Assembly: GCA_040757455.1 (NCBI GenBank)
Contig: JBFLXE010000083.1
Location: 1 to 11,644 of the forward strand
Source of the DNA: Kmv42 sp040757455
Lineage (GTDB): Bacteria; Nitrospirota; Thermodesulfovibrionia; Thermodesulfovibrionales; SM23-35
Direction: 5' to 3'
Length of the DNA stretch: 11,644 nucleotides
Shown here: one piece after another, positions 1 to 6,058 of the stretch
Layout: the number at the start of each line of letters is the position of its first letter
Numbering within the stretch: position 1 is the stretch's first letter
Program-made: the position numbers and the translations under genes
Notes under the pieces: generated by a model
Seen by the model: the letters and a program-made list of their open reading frames with translations, nothing else
What the model was told of the DNA's origin: nothing
Databases searched by the model: none

Positions 1-54
1 ATAAAAATGCTTATTTTCTGTGAGATAATTATGTAATGTAACTGCTGCTTTCAT
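1..54 (-). CDS. Possible start of an unidentified gene, cut by the window edge
   Basis: An ATG at 54-52 opens a frame that stays open for 18 codons to the left edge (begins MKAAVTLHNY). It starts 11 bp after the stop of the ROK kinase on the same strand, so it would be the next gene of that operon. No convincing Shine-Dalgarno sequence precedes it; the upstream stretch is only A-rich. I do not recognise the product. The fragment is short enough to be open by chance, so the support is position and strand only. Confidence 0.25.
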   Translation of the reverse strand, partial: MKAAVTLHNYLTENKHFY

Positions 55-65
55 ATCGTTTGCTT

Positions 66-1034
66 TTATTCTTTTTTGCGTTGTCCCTTATTCCTAAAAA
101 TATTGTCTGTTATTGAACAGCCTTTTTTAAATATAAACCCTGCGGCGCCCACAACGCCAGCGTTATCCAGAAGCAAGGAGGGCACAATTTTGACTTTATC
201 GTAAAGTTGTTTGAACGCCCTCCGTGAGGCCTCTTTTATAGCCTCCTGGACATAAATATCCCATGCACCTACAAGGCCTCCCGAAAGCACAACCGCCTCG
301 GGGCTCATCAGATTTATGATATTGGCAATGCCAACTCCCAGATACCTGCCTGCATTTTTTAAAAGTTCTCTGGCGAGACCATCACCATCGAGCGCAGCCC
401 TGTAAATATCCTCTGCAGTCAGTTTATAAATATTTCCATTGCAGCATTCTCTGAGCTGACTCTCTCTTCCTTTTTCAAGGGTTGAGATCGCCTCTGATAA
501 TATCGCTCTCGCTGAGGCATAAGATTCAAGGCAGCCAGAATTACCGCATGGACACTTGGCACCATCCGCGTTGATACTCATATGCCCTATCTCTGCTGAG
601 ACACCAAGAAGTCTTCTCTTATAAATGATTCCTCCACCTATTCCGGTTCCAAGCGTAAAAAGGACAAAACTCGAAAATTTTCTCCCCGCCCCGGCCCACA
701 TCTCACCAAACGCGGCCGCATTTGCATCGTTTTCGAGAAGCACGGGTACATCGAACCTCTCTTTGATCTTTCGCACAAGGTCAATACTTTCAACAATATG
801 CAAATTCGGCGAGAACACTACTCTGCCTTTTTCCCGGTCAATGATTCCCGCGACACCAAGTCCGATTCCCTCGACCTGATCGGTGAACATATCATCCAAC
901 GCTCTTAGAATAGAGTTCATCACCTCTTCAGTCGAAGGTTCCTTGACTCTTGTGACAGTCTCTCCATCTCTTGAGACAAGACCAACCCGTATATTTGTAC
1001 CGCCGAGATCGATGCCGATTGCGTATCTTTTCAT
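66..1034 (-). CDS. ROK-family sugar kinase (glucokinase-like)
   Basis: A 322-residue ROK (repressor/ORF/kinase) protein, predicted to be a cytoplasmic ATP-dependent hexokinase. The N-terminal phosphate loop reads DLGGTN (residues 9-14). The catalytic aspartate is D103 in the motif ENDANAAAFG. The second phosphate motif GTGIGGG covers 129-135. The ROK zinc site is complete: H151 in EIGH plus C161, C163 and C168 in CPCGNSGCLE, whose final E170 is the usual sugar-contacting glutamate. There is no N-terminal helix-turn-helix, so it is a kinase and not a NagC/XylR-type repressor. Length is typical of bacterial glucokinases. It starts 7 bp after the ferredoxin stop, with AAGGA just before the ATG, and is the third gene of a recN operon. 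Glucose is the commonest substrate of this kinase branch, but fructose, N-acetylglucosamine or N-acetylmannosamine cannot be excluded from sequence alone. Confidence 0.93.
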   Translation of the reverse strand: MKRYAIGIDLGGTNIRVGLVSRDGETVTRVKEPSTEEVMNSILRALDDMFTDQVEGIGLGVAGIIDREKGRVVFSPNLHIVESIDLVRKIKERFDVPVLLENDANAAAFGEMWAGAGRKFSSFVLFTLGTGIGGGIIYKRRLLGVSAEIGHMSINADGAKCPCGNSGCLESYASARAILSEAISTLEKGRESQLRECCNGNIYKLTAEDIYRAALDGDGLARELLKNAGRYLGVGIANIINLMSPEAVVLSGGLVGAWDIYVQEAIKEASRRAFKQLYDKVKIVPSLLLDNAGVVGAAGFIFKKGCSITDNIFRNKGQRKKE

Positions 1035-1040
1035 AATTCC

Positions 1041-1253
1041 TTATTCGTTCCTATAAACCTCTATGGCGATCTCCGGACACATCTCCGCACACATGGCACA
1101 TCCGGTGCACCGCTCCAGATACTCTGCTGAAGCAGGAAAAAATCCTTTCTTGTTGAAGTTCTCTTCTATAACTATCACGCCAAGGGGACAGGCATCCACA
1201 CAAAAACCGCATCCCTTGCAAAGTTCACTATCAATAGTGATCATTCCTTTCAT
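1041..1253 (-). CDS. Small 2x[4Fe-4S] ferredoxin
   Basis: A 70-residue cytoplasmic electron carrier with two complete cluster motifs: C12-C15-C18-C22 (CKGCGFCVDACP) and C49-C52-C55-C59 (CTGCAMCAEMCP). The spacing is that of bacterial-type ferredoxins. The size and the insert between the motifs resemble the ferredoxin-like delta subunit of 2-oxoacid:ferredoxin oxidoreductases (KorD/VorD type), but no alpha, beta or gamma subunit gene lies in the window, so its partner is unknown. The ATG overlaps the recN stop as ATGA, which suggests translational coupling. An internal ATG at codon 4 has AGGA abutting it and is less likely as the start. The ROK kinase follows immediately. The ferredoxin call is secure; the specific redox partner is not. 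Confidence 0.92.
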   Translation of the reverse strand: MKGMITIDSELCKGCGFCVDACPLGVIVIEENFNKKGFFPASAEYLERCTGCAMCAEMCPEIAIEVYRNE

Positions 1254-2893
1254 ACGGCGCTTTCCAGAAGTTCCTTCGCATGTTTGATCGAACCTTCCGT
1301 TATCTTGCCACTCAGCATTCTCGCGATCTCGTCAATTTTTTCTCTCTCCGAAAGTTCCCGGACGGTGATACACGCTCTACCTTTCATCTCTTCTTTTTCG
1401 ACTTTAAGATGGAAATTGCCGAGTGAAGCAATCTGTGGAAGATGAGTTGAGCAGAGAACCTGGTGCTTCCTCGATATCGCCTTGAGCTTCCTTCCCACTT
1501 CCTCTGCTGTCCTTCCCCCTATTCCGGCATCAACCTCATCGAATATGAGGATGGGTGTATTGTCAAAATCCGCAAGGATGCTCTTCAGGGCAAGCATGAC
1601 TCTTGACAGTTCGCCACCAGAAGCAATTTTTCTCAAAGGCCTGGGGGGTTCGCCAGGATTTGCAGAAAACAGAAATTCTATTCTGTCAATCCCGCAAAGG
1701 GAAAGGGAATCCTGCGCTATGTCTATTACAAATTCGGCTTTGTGAAAGGCAAGCTCTTTGAGTTCTTTGTTTACTGATCTTTCCAATGCCTTTGCGGTCT
1801 CTCTTCTTTTCCTGGAGAGGGAAAGAGCGGCCTGAAAAAGCATCTCCTCCTTGTTCTCACGCTCAGCCTCTATTTCATCAAGCCTTTCATCCACAAGTTC
1901 GAGATTTCTCATTTCCTCTTCAGCCTCAGCCTTGTATCTGAGGATGGTGGTGATGCCTTCGCCATATTTTCTTTCGAGCTTTTTGATCAGGTCTATCCTG
2001 TCCTCAATGTCAGCAAGATCCTCCGGCTGATGATCACACTTGCTTTTGTAATTCCGCAGCAAAAGCGACGCCTCCTCAATTAACGGGTAGGCAGTATTCA
2101 GGGCGCTCTCCACCTCTGATGCCTGCGTATCTATAAGCGCCATTTCCTTTATTTTCGAGATCACCAACGAAAGCTTCTCAATACATGATCCTTCACCACC
2201 GTAGATTATGGCATAAGCTGTTTCCGACAGTTCAGTCAATTTGGTCAGGTTCGACAAAATGTTCCTCTTCTCAATCAATTCCTCTTTTTCGCCTTCTCTA
2301 AGTGAGGCTGCTTCTATCTCGCAGATCTGGAATCTGAGAAGGTCGAGTCTGTGTGCCCTCTCCTTTACCCTCTGCCGCAACTCTTCTTCCTCGTGTTTAA
2401 GTGCCTGTACTTCTTTATAAAGTGACGCAACTGCTGCCCGCTGGTCATGCAGCTTACCGAATGAATCAACAAGAAACATTTGCTTTCCAATGGATAAAAG
2501 GCTCTGGTGTTCGTGCTGGCCATGGATCTCCACAAGTGATCTACCAACCTCTGTAAGGGTCTGAAGGCTGACCATCGTGTCATTAATATATGCCCTGCTT
2601 TTTCCTGACCCGGAGATGGATCTCCTCAAAATGAGTCCGTCGGATATGTCGATTTCGAGATTAGACAATTCTTCCATCTCCTTAACTTCAAAAAAAGCTT
2701 GCACAGAAGCCTCTTTCGCGCCCGATCTAACCAAGTCTGACTGAGCCCTATTACCAAGCACAAGGCCAAATGAATCAACAATTATCGACTTGCCGGCACC
2801 TGTCTCGCCGGTCAGAACATTAAATCCGCCTTCAAATTTCAGTCTCAGATCGTCAATAATGGCGAGATTTCTGATCCTCAGTTCTCTCAGCAT
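1250..2893 (-). CDS. recN: DNA repair protein RecN
   Basis: A 547-residue SMC-like ATPase of double-strand-break repair, close to the usual RecN length of about 550. Visible elements in order: N-terminal head with Walker A GETGAGKS (29-36); the RecN-conserved block VEIHGQHEHQ (121-130); a long charged coiled-coil region (about 150-380) with leucine, glutamate and lysine heptads; the ABC signature SGGELSR (425-431); Walker B ILIFDEVDAGIGG (448-460); and a switch histidine H484 in CSTHLPQIA. All motifs for ATP binding and head dimerisation are intact. It is the first gene of a tight operon with the ferredoxin and ROK kinase. In many bacteria recN is SOS-controlled. I found no familiar LexA box, but a 26-bp imperfect palindrome lies 35 bp upstream of the start. 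The Shine-Dalgarno sequence is weak. Initiation at this ATG is supported by the canonical N-terminus (LRIRNLAIIDDL). Confidence 0.97.
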   Translation of the reverse strand: MLRELRIRNLAIIDDLRLKFEGGFNVLTGETGAGKSIIVDSFGLVLGNRAQSDLVRSGAKEASVQAFFEVKEMEELSNLEIDISDGLILRRSISGSGKSRAYINDTMVSLQTLTEVGRSLVEIHGQHEHQSLLSIGKQMFLVDSFGKLHDQRAAVASLYKEVQALKHEEEELRQRVKERAHRLDLLRFQICEIEAASLREGEKEELIEKRNILSNLTKLTELSETAYAIIYGGEGSCIEKLSLVISKIKEMALIDTQASEVESALNTAYPLIEEASLLLRNYKSKCDHQPEDLADIEDRIDLIKKLERKYGEGITTILRYKAEAEEEMRNLELVDERLDEIEAERENKEEMLFQAALSLSRKRRETAKALERSVNKELKELAFHKAEFVIDIAQDSLSLCGIDRIEFLFSANPGEPPRPLRKIASGGELSRVMLALKSILADFDNTPILIFDEVDAGIGGRTAEEVGRKLKAISRKHQVLCSTHLPQIASLGNFHLKVEKEEMKGRACITVRELSEREKIDEIARMLSGKITEGSIKHAKELLESAV

Positions 2894-2928
2894 TCATTCA
2901 AAATACCATAAAGATGAATACCTTTCAA

Positions 2929-2954
2929 CTTACTCACATGCATATATGAGCAAG
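2929..2954 (-). promoter_or_regulatory. Imperfect palindrome / RNA hairpin in the recN leader
   Basis: Two 11-nt arms flank a 4-nt loop. As DNA the arms match at 9 of 11 positions. As minus-strand RNA all 11 positions pair, because the two mismatches become G-U wobbles; in plus-strand RNA they are A-C mismatches. It ends 35 bp upstream of the recN ATG and has no U-tract after it on the minus strand, so it is not an intrinsic terminator. It could be an operator for a dimeric repressor or a leader hairpin of the recN mRNA. The sequence shows only the symmetry and the location. Confidence 0.4.
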
Positions 2955-3109
2955 ACCAGTCCATGCCGAAACAAACCGCTAAGATTTTATTTTACTTGAA
3001 AATATCTATTTTTTTGGAATCTTTTTTAATAGCGGGAGAAAAACTTCTTTTAGTTATTGCCCCGAAAAAAACTGCCTTCGGGGAAAGATTTGACTGTTTC
3101 GAAGGATTT

Positions 3110-3391
3110 TCAATAATATGTTATGGAAAAGTCCTTCAGGTCGCCTGCGTAAGGTTCCCATTGAACGTCAATTTTCGAAACCCTGGCGCCGGGTGGCCCT
3201 ATGTAACATTCTTTAATGGCTCTGTCGATTTTATCTTTTTCTCCTTCAAACAAAGCCTCAACCCTCCCATCGCGGAGATTTTTCGCCCAGCCATTTAAGT
3301 TCAGATTATAAGCAAGTTCCCTGACAAAGGCTCTGTAGAAGACCCCTTGAACTCTCCCTTCAATAAACAGATGGGCCCTGGCTTTTTCCAT
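3110..3391 (-). CDS. acyP: Acylphosphatase
   Basis: A 93-residue protein of the small alpha/beta acylphosphatase family, which hydrolyses carboxyl-phosphate bonds in metabolites such as acetyl phosphate, carbamoyl phosphate and 1,3-bisphosphoglycerate. The family hallmark GRVQGVFYRAFVRE gives the phosphate-binding loop and catalytic R20; the second hallmark NGWAKNLRDGRVEA gives catalytic N38. Length matches the usual 90-95 residues. It stands alone: 216 bp separate it from recN downstream, and a 400-bp non-coding stretch lies upstream. No Shine-Dalgarno sequence precedes the ATG. Instead a TATAAT box lies 9-14 bp upstream, which would place the transcript start within one or two bases of the start codon, so the mRNA may be leaderless. 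Confidence 0.95.
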   Translation of the reverse strand: MEKARAHLFIEGRVQGVFYRAFVRELAYNLNLNGWAKNLRDGRVEALFEGEKDKIDRAIKECYIGPPGARVSKIDVQWEPYAGDLKDFSITYY

Positions 3392-3399
3392 TTAAAAGA

Positions 3400-3426
3400 A
3401 TTATAGCATATATCCTATTATGTCAC
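3400..3426 (-). promoter_or_regulatory. Extended -10 promoter of acyP
   Basis: On the minus strand TGCTATAAT (3408-3400) is a perfect -10 box with the TGn extension. GTGACA at 3426-3421 is a 5/6 match to a -35 box, with a short 15-bp spacer. The expected start of transcription is near 3393, essentially at the acyP ATG (3391). The -10 element is convincing; the -35 assignment is less so. Confidence 0.6.
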
Positions 3427-3497
3427 GGTGCTCTACGAATCTTAGCTATGGCGATATATAAGTCAAAGTTAATGAAGCAACCCTTTCAGTAAGTGTA

Positions 3498-3592
3498 GCA
3501 TGCTTCGACCCTTCGACAAGCTTTCGACTCAGCACGCCGAAGATCAGGGCGCATCATGTCGCTTTTGTCATCCTGAGCCTATCGAAGGATGC
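3498..3592. repeat. Palindromic intergenic repeat (CCTTCGACAAGC / GCTTGTCGAAGG type)
   Basis: An inverted pair, GCATGCTTCGA at 3498-3508 and TCGAAGGATGC at 3582-3592 (10 of 11 matched), encloses further copies of the same words: CCTTCGACAAGC at 3510-3521 and CATCCTGAGCC near 3569-3579, which read as two halves of a CCTTCGACAAGCTCAGGATGAC-like palindrome. Such palindromes occur scattered between genes in many environmental bacterial genomes. The left half looks interrupted by an extra TTTCGA. It lies in the 400-bp stretch 3392-3791, which has no credible gene; the rest of that stretch holds two promoters and nothing else I can support. Confidence 0.55.
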
Positions 3593-3659
3593 GCAGGGGG
3601 TGGATTTTATGGGTTGATAACCACCGCTACTGAATGATTACCTAATCCATAAATTTTTT

Positions 3660-3690
3660 TTGTAGAATCTGAATAGAAGCGTGGTATAAT
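3660..3690 (+). promoter_or_regulatory. Extended -10 promoter of the small exported-protein gene
   Basis: TGGTATAAT at 3682-3690 is a perfect TATAAT with the TGn extension. A weak TTGTAG lies at 3660-3665 with a 19-bp spacer, so recognition probably relies on the extended -10. The predicted transcript start is near 3697, giving a leader of about 95 nt before the ATG at 3792. Confidence 0.6.
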
Positions 3691-3773
3691 TTGCGGGGCT
3701 ATTAAATATAGCTATTGCTTCAATATTATCGTATTGCAATAATTAGCCCTCGAATTCCAAAATATTCAAGACC

Positions 3774-3786
3774 GAAAGGAGGTGAT
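3774..3786 (+). promoter_or_regulatory. Exceptionally complete Shine-Dalgarno sequence
   Basis: GAAAGGAGGTGAT is complementary over all 13 bases to the canonical 3' end of bacterial 16S rRNA (ATCACCTCCTTTC). The AGGAGG core ends 9 nt before the ATG at 3792. Most genes in this window have 4-7 matching bases. It fixes the start codon and predicts very high translation initiation. Confidence 0.85.
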
Positions 3787-3791
3787 AACTA

Positions 3792-4166
3792 ATGAAAAAA
3801 GGGATAGCCATTTTTCTCACAGCCCTCTTCATATTTTCTGTTGTTTCCTTTTCTCTAGCGGAGGAAAAGAAGATGGAGCCGGCTGCCGTTGAAAAACCTA
3901 AGGTGAAGCAAATTACAGGTGAAGTCGCGGCAGTCGATACAAAAGCCATGACAATCAGCGTAAAGAAGAAGATGAAAGACAAAGTCGTTGAGGCCGTTGC
4001 GACGGTTACCGAGAACACGAAGATCACGATGGACAAAGAGAAGAAAACCCTTGCTGATGTTAAGGTCGGAGACAAGGTCACACTCAAATACATGGAGGCT
4101 GACGGCAAGAAAACGGCAAAGAGTATCGCGATAAAGCCGGTTTCAACGGAAAAAAAGGTAGAATAA
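3792..4166 (+). CDS. Small exported lysine-rich protein, DUF5666/OB-fold-like
   Basis: A 124-residue protein with a clear Sec signal peptide: KK at 2-3, a hydrophobic core at about 4-19, and an SLA site giving cleavage after A23. The mature part is about 101 residues, has no cysteine, and about a quarter of it is lysine. From residue 41 the pattern is that of small beta-barrel domains such as DUF5666: ITGEVAAVDTKAMTISV, then VTENTKITMD, then LADVKVGDKVTLKY, then KTAKSIAI. Known DUF5666-like proteins are periplasmic or exported and poorly characterised; I cannot assign a ligand. The gene is monocistronic, with its own extended -10 promoter, an unusually strong ribosome binding site and a strong terminator 20 bp after the stop. 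That architecture suggests an abundant periplasmic protein. A periplasmic metal-binding or stress role is possible but not shown. Confidence 0.88.
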   Translation: MKKGIAIFLTALFIFSVVSFSLAEEKKMEPAAVEKPKVKQITGEVAAVDTKAMTISVKKKMKDKVVEAVATVTENTKITMDKEKKTLADVKVGDKVTLKYMEADGKKTAKSIAIKPVSTEKKVE

Positions 4167-4186
4167 GGAATCAGCCAATCCTTGAA

Positions 4187-4222
4187 CGGGGCACTTTTCT
4201 CAAGAAAAGTGCCCCGGTTTTT
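4187..4222 (+). terminator. Strong intrinsic terminator
   Basis: Perfectly complementary arms CGGGGCACTTTTCT (4187-4200) and AGAAAAGTGCCCCG (4203-4216) form a GC-rich stem of 12-13 bp once the tight loop opens. It is followed by G and five T residues (4218-4222). It begins 20 bp after the stop of the exported-protein gene and ends that transcript before dapL. Confidence 0.95.
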
Positions 4223-4313
4223 ATCCGCTACTGTCCTAGCCCTGATTGTTCAAAAATTTAATGGAAGATAATATTTGTCCCCGAAATATAACAATTTTTG
4301 TTGCTGTCATTCT

Positions 4314-4348
4314 GGATTGTCCGCCAGAGGCGGACTTGTCCGCAATCC
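4314..4348. repeat. Nested palindromic intergenic repeat (GTCCGCC-AGA-GGCGGAC)
   Basis: An inner perfect hairpin GTCCGCC (4319-4325), loop AGA, GGCGGAC (4329-4335) is enclosed by outer arms GGATTG (4314-4319) and CAATCC (4343-4348). TTGTCCGC occurs twice in direct orientation (4317-4324 and 4336-4343). It lies between the terminator and the dapL promoter. No T-tract follows, so it is not an intrinsic terminator. It has the look of a dispersed palindromic intergenic repeat and differs from the copy near 3500. Confidence 0.5.
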
Positions 4349-4386
4349 TTCTTAAGAAATAAATCAATGCCTTATACAAGCTATGA

Positions 4387-4395
4387 TGCTATAAT
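4387..4395 (+). promoter_or_regulatory. Extended -10 promoter of the dapL operon
   Basis: TGCTATAAT is a perfect extended -10 element, identical to the one before acyP. No good -35 hexamer lies 15-19 bp upstream. The expected transcript start is near 4402, leaving a leader of under 20 nt with the purine-rich GAGGGGGG (4408-4415) as ribosome binding site for the TTG at 4420. Confidence 0.6.
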
Positions 4396-4419
4396 AAAAG
4401 ATATCCAGAGGGGGGTATT

Positions 4420-5592
4420 TTGAAAAAAAGGGTTTTCTTTGAACTCGCCGGCCGTGTGAAGCATCTTCCACCTTATCTCTTCGCTGCTATTGACAGATTG
4501 AAGCAGGAGGCGCTTGATAAAGGAGTTGATCTGATAGACTTAAGCATTGGAGATCCAGATATTCCAACACCATCTCACATAGTTAATGCGATGAAAAGGG
4601 CAGTGGAAAACCCCGTCAACCATCGATACCCTTCATATGAAGGCATGTTATCATTCAGGTCAGCCGTGGCGGCCTGGTATAAAAAGAGATTCAGCGTAGA
4701 TCTCGATCCACATACAGAAGTGCTTTCTTTAATTGGCTCGAAAGAAGGCATTGGCCATATCCCTCTGGCGTTTGTTAATCCGGGTGATATTGTACTTGTG
4801 CCTTCGCCCGGCTACCCTGTCTATTCGGTGGGTACTTTATTCGCCGGAGGCGTAAGCCATACGATGCCTCTGAAAGAAAAAAATGGTTTCCTGCCCGATC
4901 TGGGTTCAATCCCTAAAAGGGTACTGGATAACGCGAAAATGATGTTTCTGAACTATCCGAATAATCCGACTTCGGCGGTGGCACCACGCGAATTTTTCAC
5001 AGATGCTATCGAACTGGCTTTTAAACATAAAATAATACTTTGTCATGACGCATCGTATACTGAAATCTACTATGATAAAAAACCCTTAAGTTTTATGGAG
5101 ATACCTGGTGCCAGGGATGTGGGTATTGAGTTCCATTCCCTGTCAAAGACATACAACATGACCGGCTGGAGGATAGGCTTTGCTGTTGGGAACAAAGAGG
5201 TGCTTGCAGGTCTGGGCAAAATAAAGACAAATCTCGATTCAGGCATTTTTCAGGCGATACAGGAGGCAGCCATAATTGCCCTGAATACCGATGACAGTGT
5301 CCTGTTAGATATTAGAAATACGTACCGTGAAAGACGAGAAATGTTTTTTAGTGGACTGAAGAACCTTGGCATAGATCTTATGAAACCGGCTGCTACCTTT
5401 TACATCTGGGCTAAAGTGCCTTCCGGCTTTGATTCGATGAGTTTTGTCACGCACATCTTGAACAATGCCGGGGTTCTGGCAACTCCTGGCAACGGATTTG
5501 GAGATGCAGGGGAAGGATATGTGAGATTTGCTTTTACAGCACCTGTAGACAGGACACGGGAAGCTGTAGACAGAATAGGAAAGGTTCTATAG
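4420..5592 (+). CDS. dapL: LL-diaminopimelate aminotransferase
   Basis: A 390-residue class I/II PLP aminotransferase. DapL converts tetrahydrodipicolinate plus glutamate directly to LL-diaminopimelate, bypassing the succinyl/acetyl DapD-DapC-DapE steps for lysine and peptidoglycan synthesis. Family signatures are the N-terminal LPPYLFAAIDRLKQEA, then LIDLSIGDPDIPTP, the PLP-contacting NYPNNPTSA and CHDASYTEIYYD, the Schiff-base lysine K243 in SLSKTYNMTGWRIGFAVG, and the substrate carboxylate-binding R369 in YVRFAF. Length is normal. It starts at TTG: GAGGGGGG lies 4 nt upstream and no in-frame ATG occurs before the conserved N-terminus. It heads a tight cluster with folK (3-bp gap) and the diguanylate cyclase. 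The closest alternative is another class I aminotransferase such as AspC or AlaA, but the DapL-type N-terminus and the overall match favour DapL. Confidence 0.9.
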   Translation: MKKRVFFELAGRVKHLPPYLFAAIDRLKQEALDKGVDLIDLSIGDPDIPTPSHIVNAMKRAVENPVNHRYPSYEGMLSFRSAVAAWYKKRFSVDLDPHTEVLSLIGSKEGIGHIPLAFVNPGDIVLVPSPGYPVYSVGTLFAGGVSHTMPLKEKNGFLPDLGSIPKRVLDNAKMMFLNYPNNPTSAVAPREFFTDAIELAFKHKIILCHDASYTEIYYDKKPLSFMEIPGARDVGIEFHSLSKTYNMTGWRIGFAVGNKEVLAGLGKIKTNLDSGIFQAIQEAAIIALNTDDSVLLDIRNTYRERREMFFSGLKNLGIDLMKPAATFYIWAKVPSGFDSMSFVTHILNNAGVLATPGNGFGDAGEGYVRFAFTAPVDRTREAVDRIGKVL

Positions 5593-5595
5593 AAG

Positions 5596-6057
5596 ATGCC
5601 GATTGCGTATGTAGGCATTGGTTCAAATGTCGGCAACAGAGAAAAGAATTGCTTTCATGCGATAGAACTGCTTGAGGGGAAAGGGATCAAGGTCCGAAAG
5701 AAATCCTCACTCTGTGAAACGGAACCATGGGGCTATAAGAACCAGCCAGCCTTTCTAAATATGGCTGTGGAGATTGAGACGAAACTCGGACCAGAGGAGC
5801 TTTTAAAACTGTTAAAGGAGATTGAGGCAGAAATCGGGAGGAAAAAATCTTTCAGATGGGGACCCCGGGTCATTGATCTTGATATTTTACTTTTCGATAA
5901 TATTATATTAAGCGAAGAGGACCTGAAGATCCCCCATCCTCATATGCACGAGAGGGATTTTGTCTTGATTGCCTTAAATGAGATCGCACCGGGGATTAAT
6001 CACCCGGTATTAAATGTAAGCATTGATGACCTTCTGCACAGGTCAGTCGGGAAATAA
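5596..6057 (+). CDS. folK: 2-amino-4-hydroxy-6-hydroxymethyldihydropteridine pyrophosphokinase
   Basis: A 153-residue HPPK, which transfers pyrophosphate from ATP to 6-hydroxymethyl-7,8-dihydropterin in folate synthesis. The N-terminal AYVGIGSNVGNRE is typical. The pterin-binding stretch TEPWGYKNQPAFLNMAV (42-58) and the ATP/Mg signature RWGPRVIDLDILLFD (87-101), with Mg ligands D94 and D96, are both present. The C-terminal IPHPHMHERDFVL (112-124) is the other family motif. It lies 3 bp after dapL, with AGGAAAGG inside the end of dapL about 10 nt before the ATG. The next gene starts 1 bp after its stop. No folB or folP partner is in the window. Confidence 0.96.
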   Translation: MPIAYVGIGSNVGNREKNCFHAIELLEGKGIKVRKKSSLCETEPWGYKNQPAFLNMAVEIETKLGPEELLKLLKEIEAEIGRKKSFRWGPRVIDLDILLFDNIILSEEDLKIPHPHMHERDFVLIALNEIAPGINHPVLNVSIDDLLHRSVGK

Positions 6058-6058
6058 T

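Noticed and set aside
2365..2583. A 72-codon minus-strand frame inside recN in another frame
   Set aside because: It lies entirely within an intact, well-conserved recN coding frame and shows no recognisable product.
3060..3083. CCCCGAA/TTCGGGG hairpin between acyP and recN as a terminator
   Set aside because: The stem is 7 bp with a 10-nt loop and neither strand has a T-tract after it, so I do not call it a terminator.
2963..3298. A 111-codon plus-strand frame opposite acyP and its downstream gap
   Set aside because: It overlaps most of a clear acylphosphatase on the other strand, has no ribosome binding site and shows no recognisable domain.
3421..3660. A small RNA or short gene in the gap upstream of the exported-protein gene
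   Set aside because: The structure there is explained by palindromic repeats. No frame has a ribosome binding site or family resemblance, and no promoter-terminator pair defines an RNA.
3743..4108. A 121-codon minus-strand frame opposite the exported-protein gene
   Set aside because: It is the mirror of a lysine-rich gene, giving Ser/Thr/Phe-rich low-complexity sequence. The sense gene has a signal peptide, a perfect ribosome binding site, a promoter and a terminator.
6023..6058. Upstream ATG for the diguanylate cyclase inside folK
   Set aside because: It would add 12 residues overlapping folK with no Shine-Dalgarno sequence. The ATG at 6059 directly follows the folK stop and begins the conserved part.
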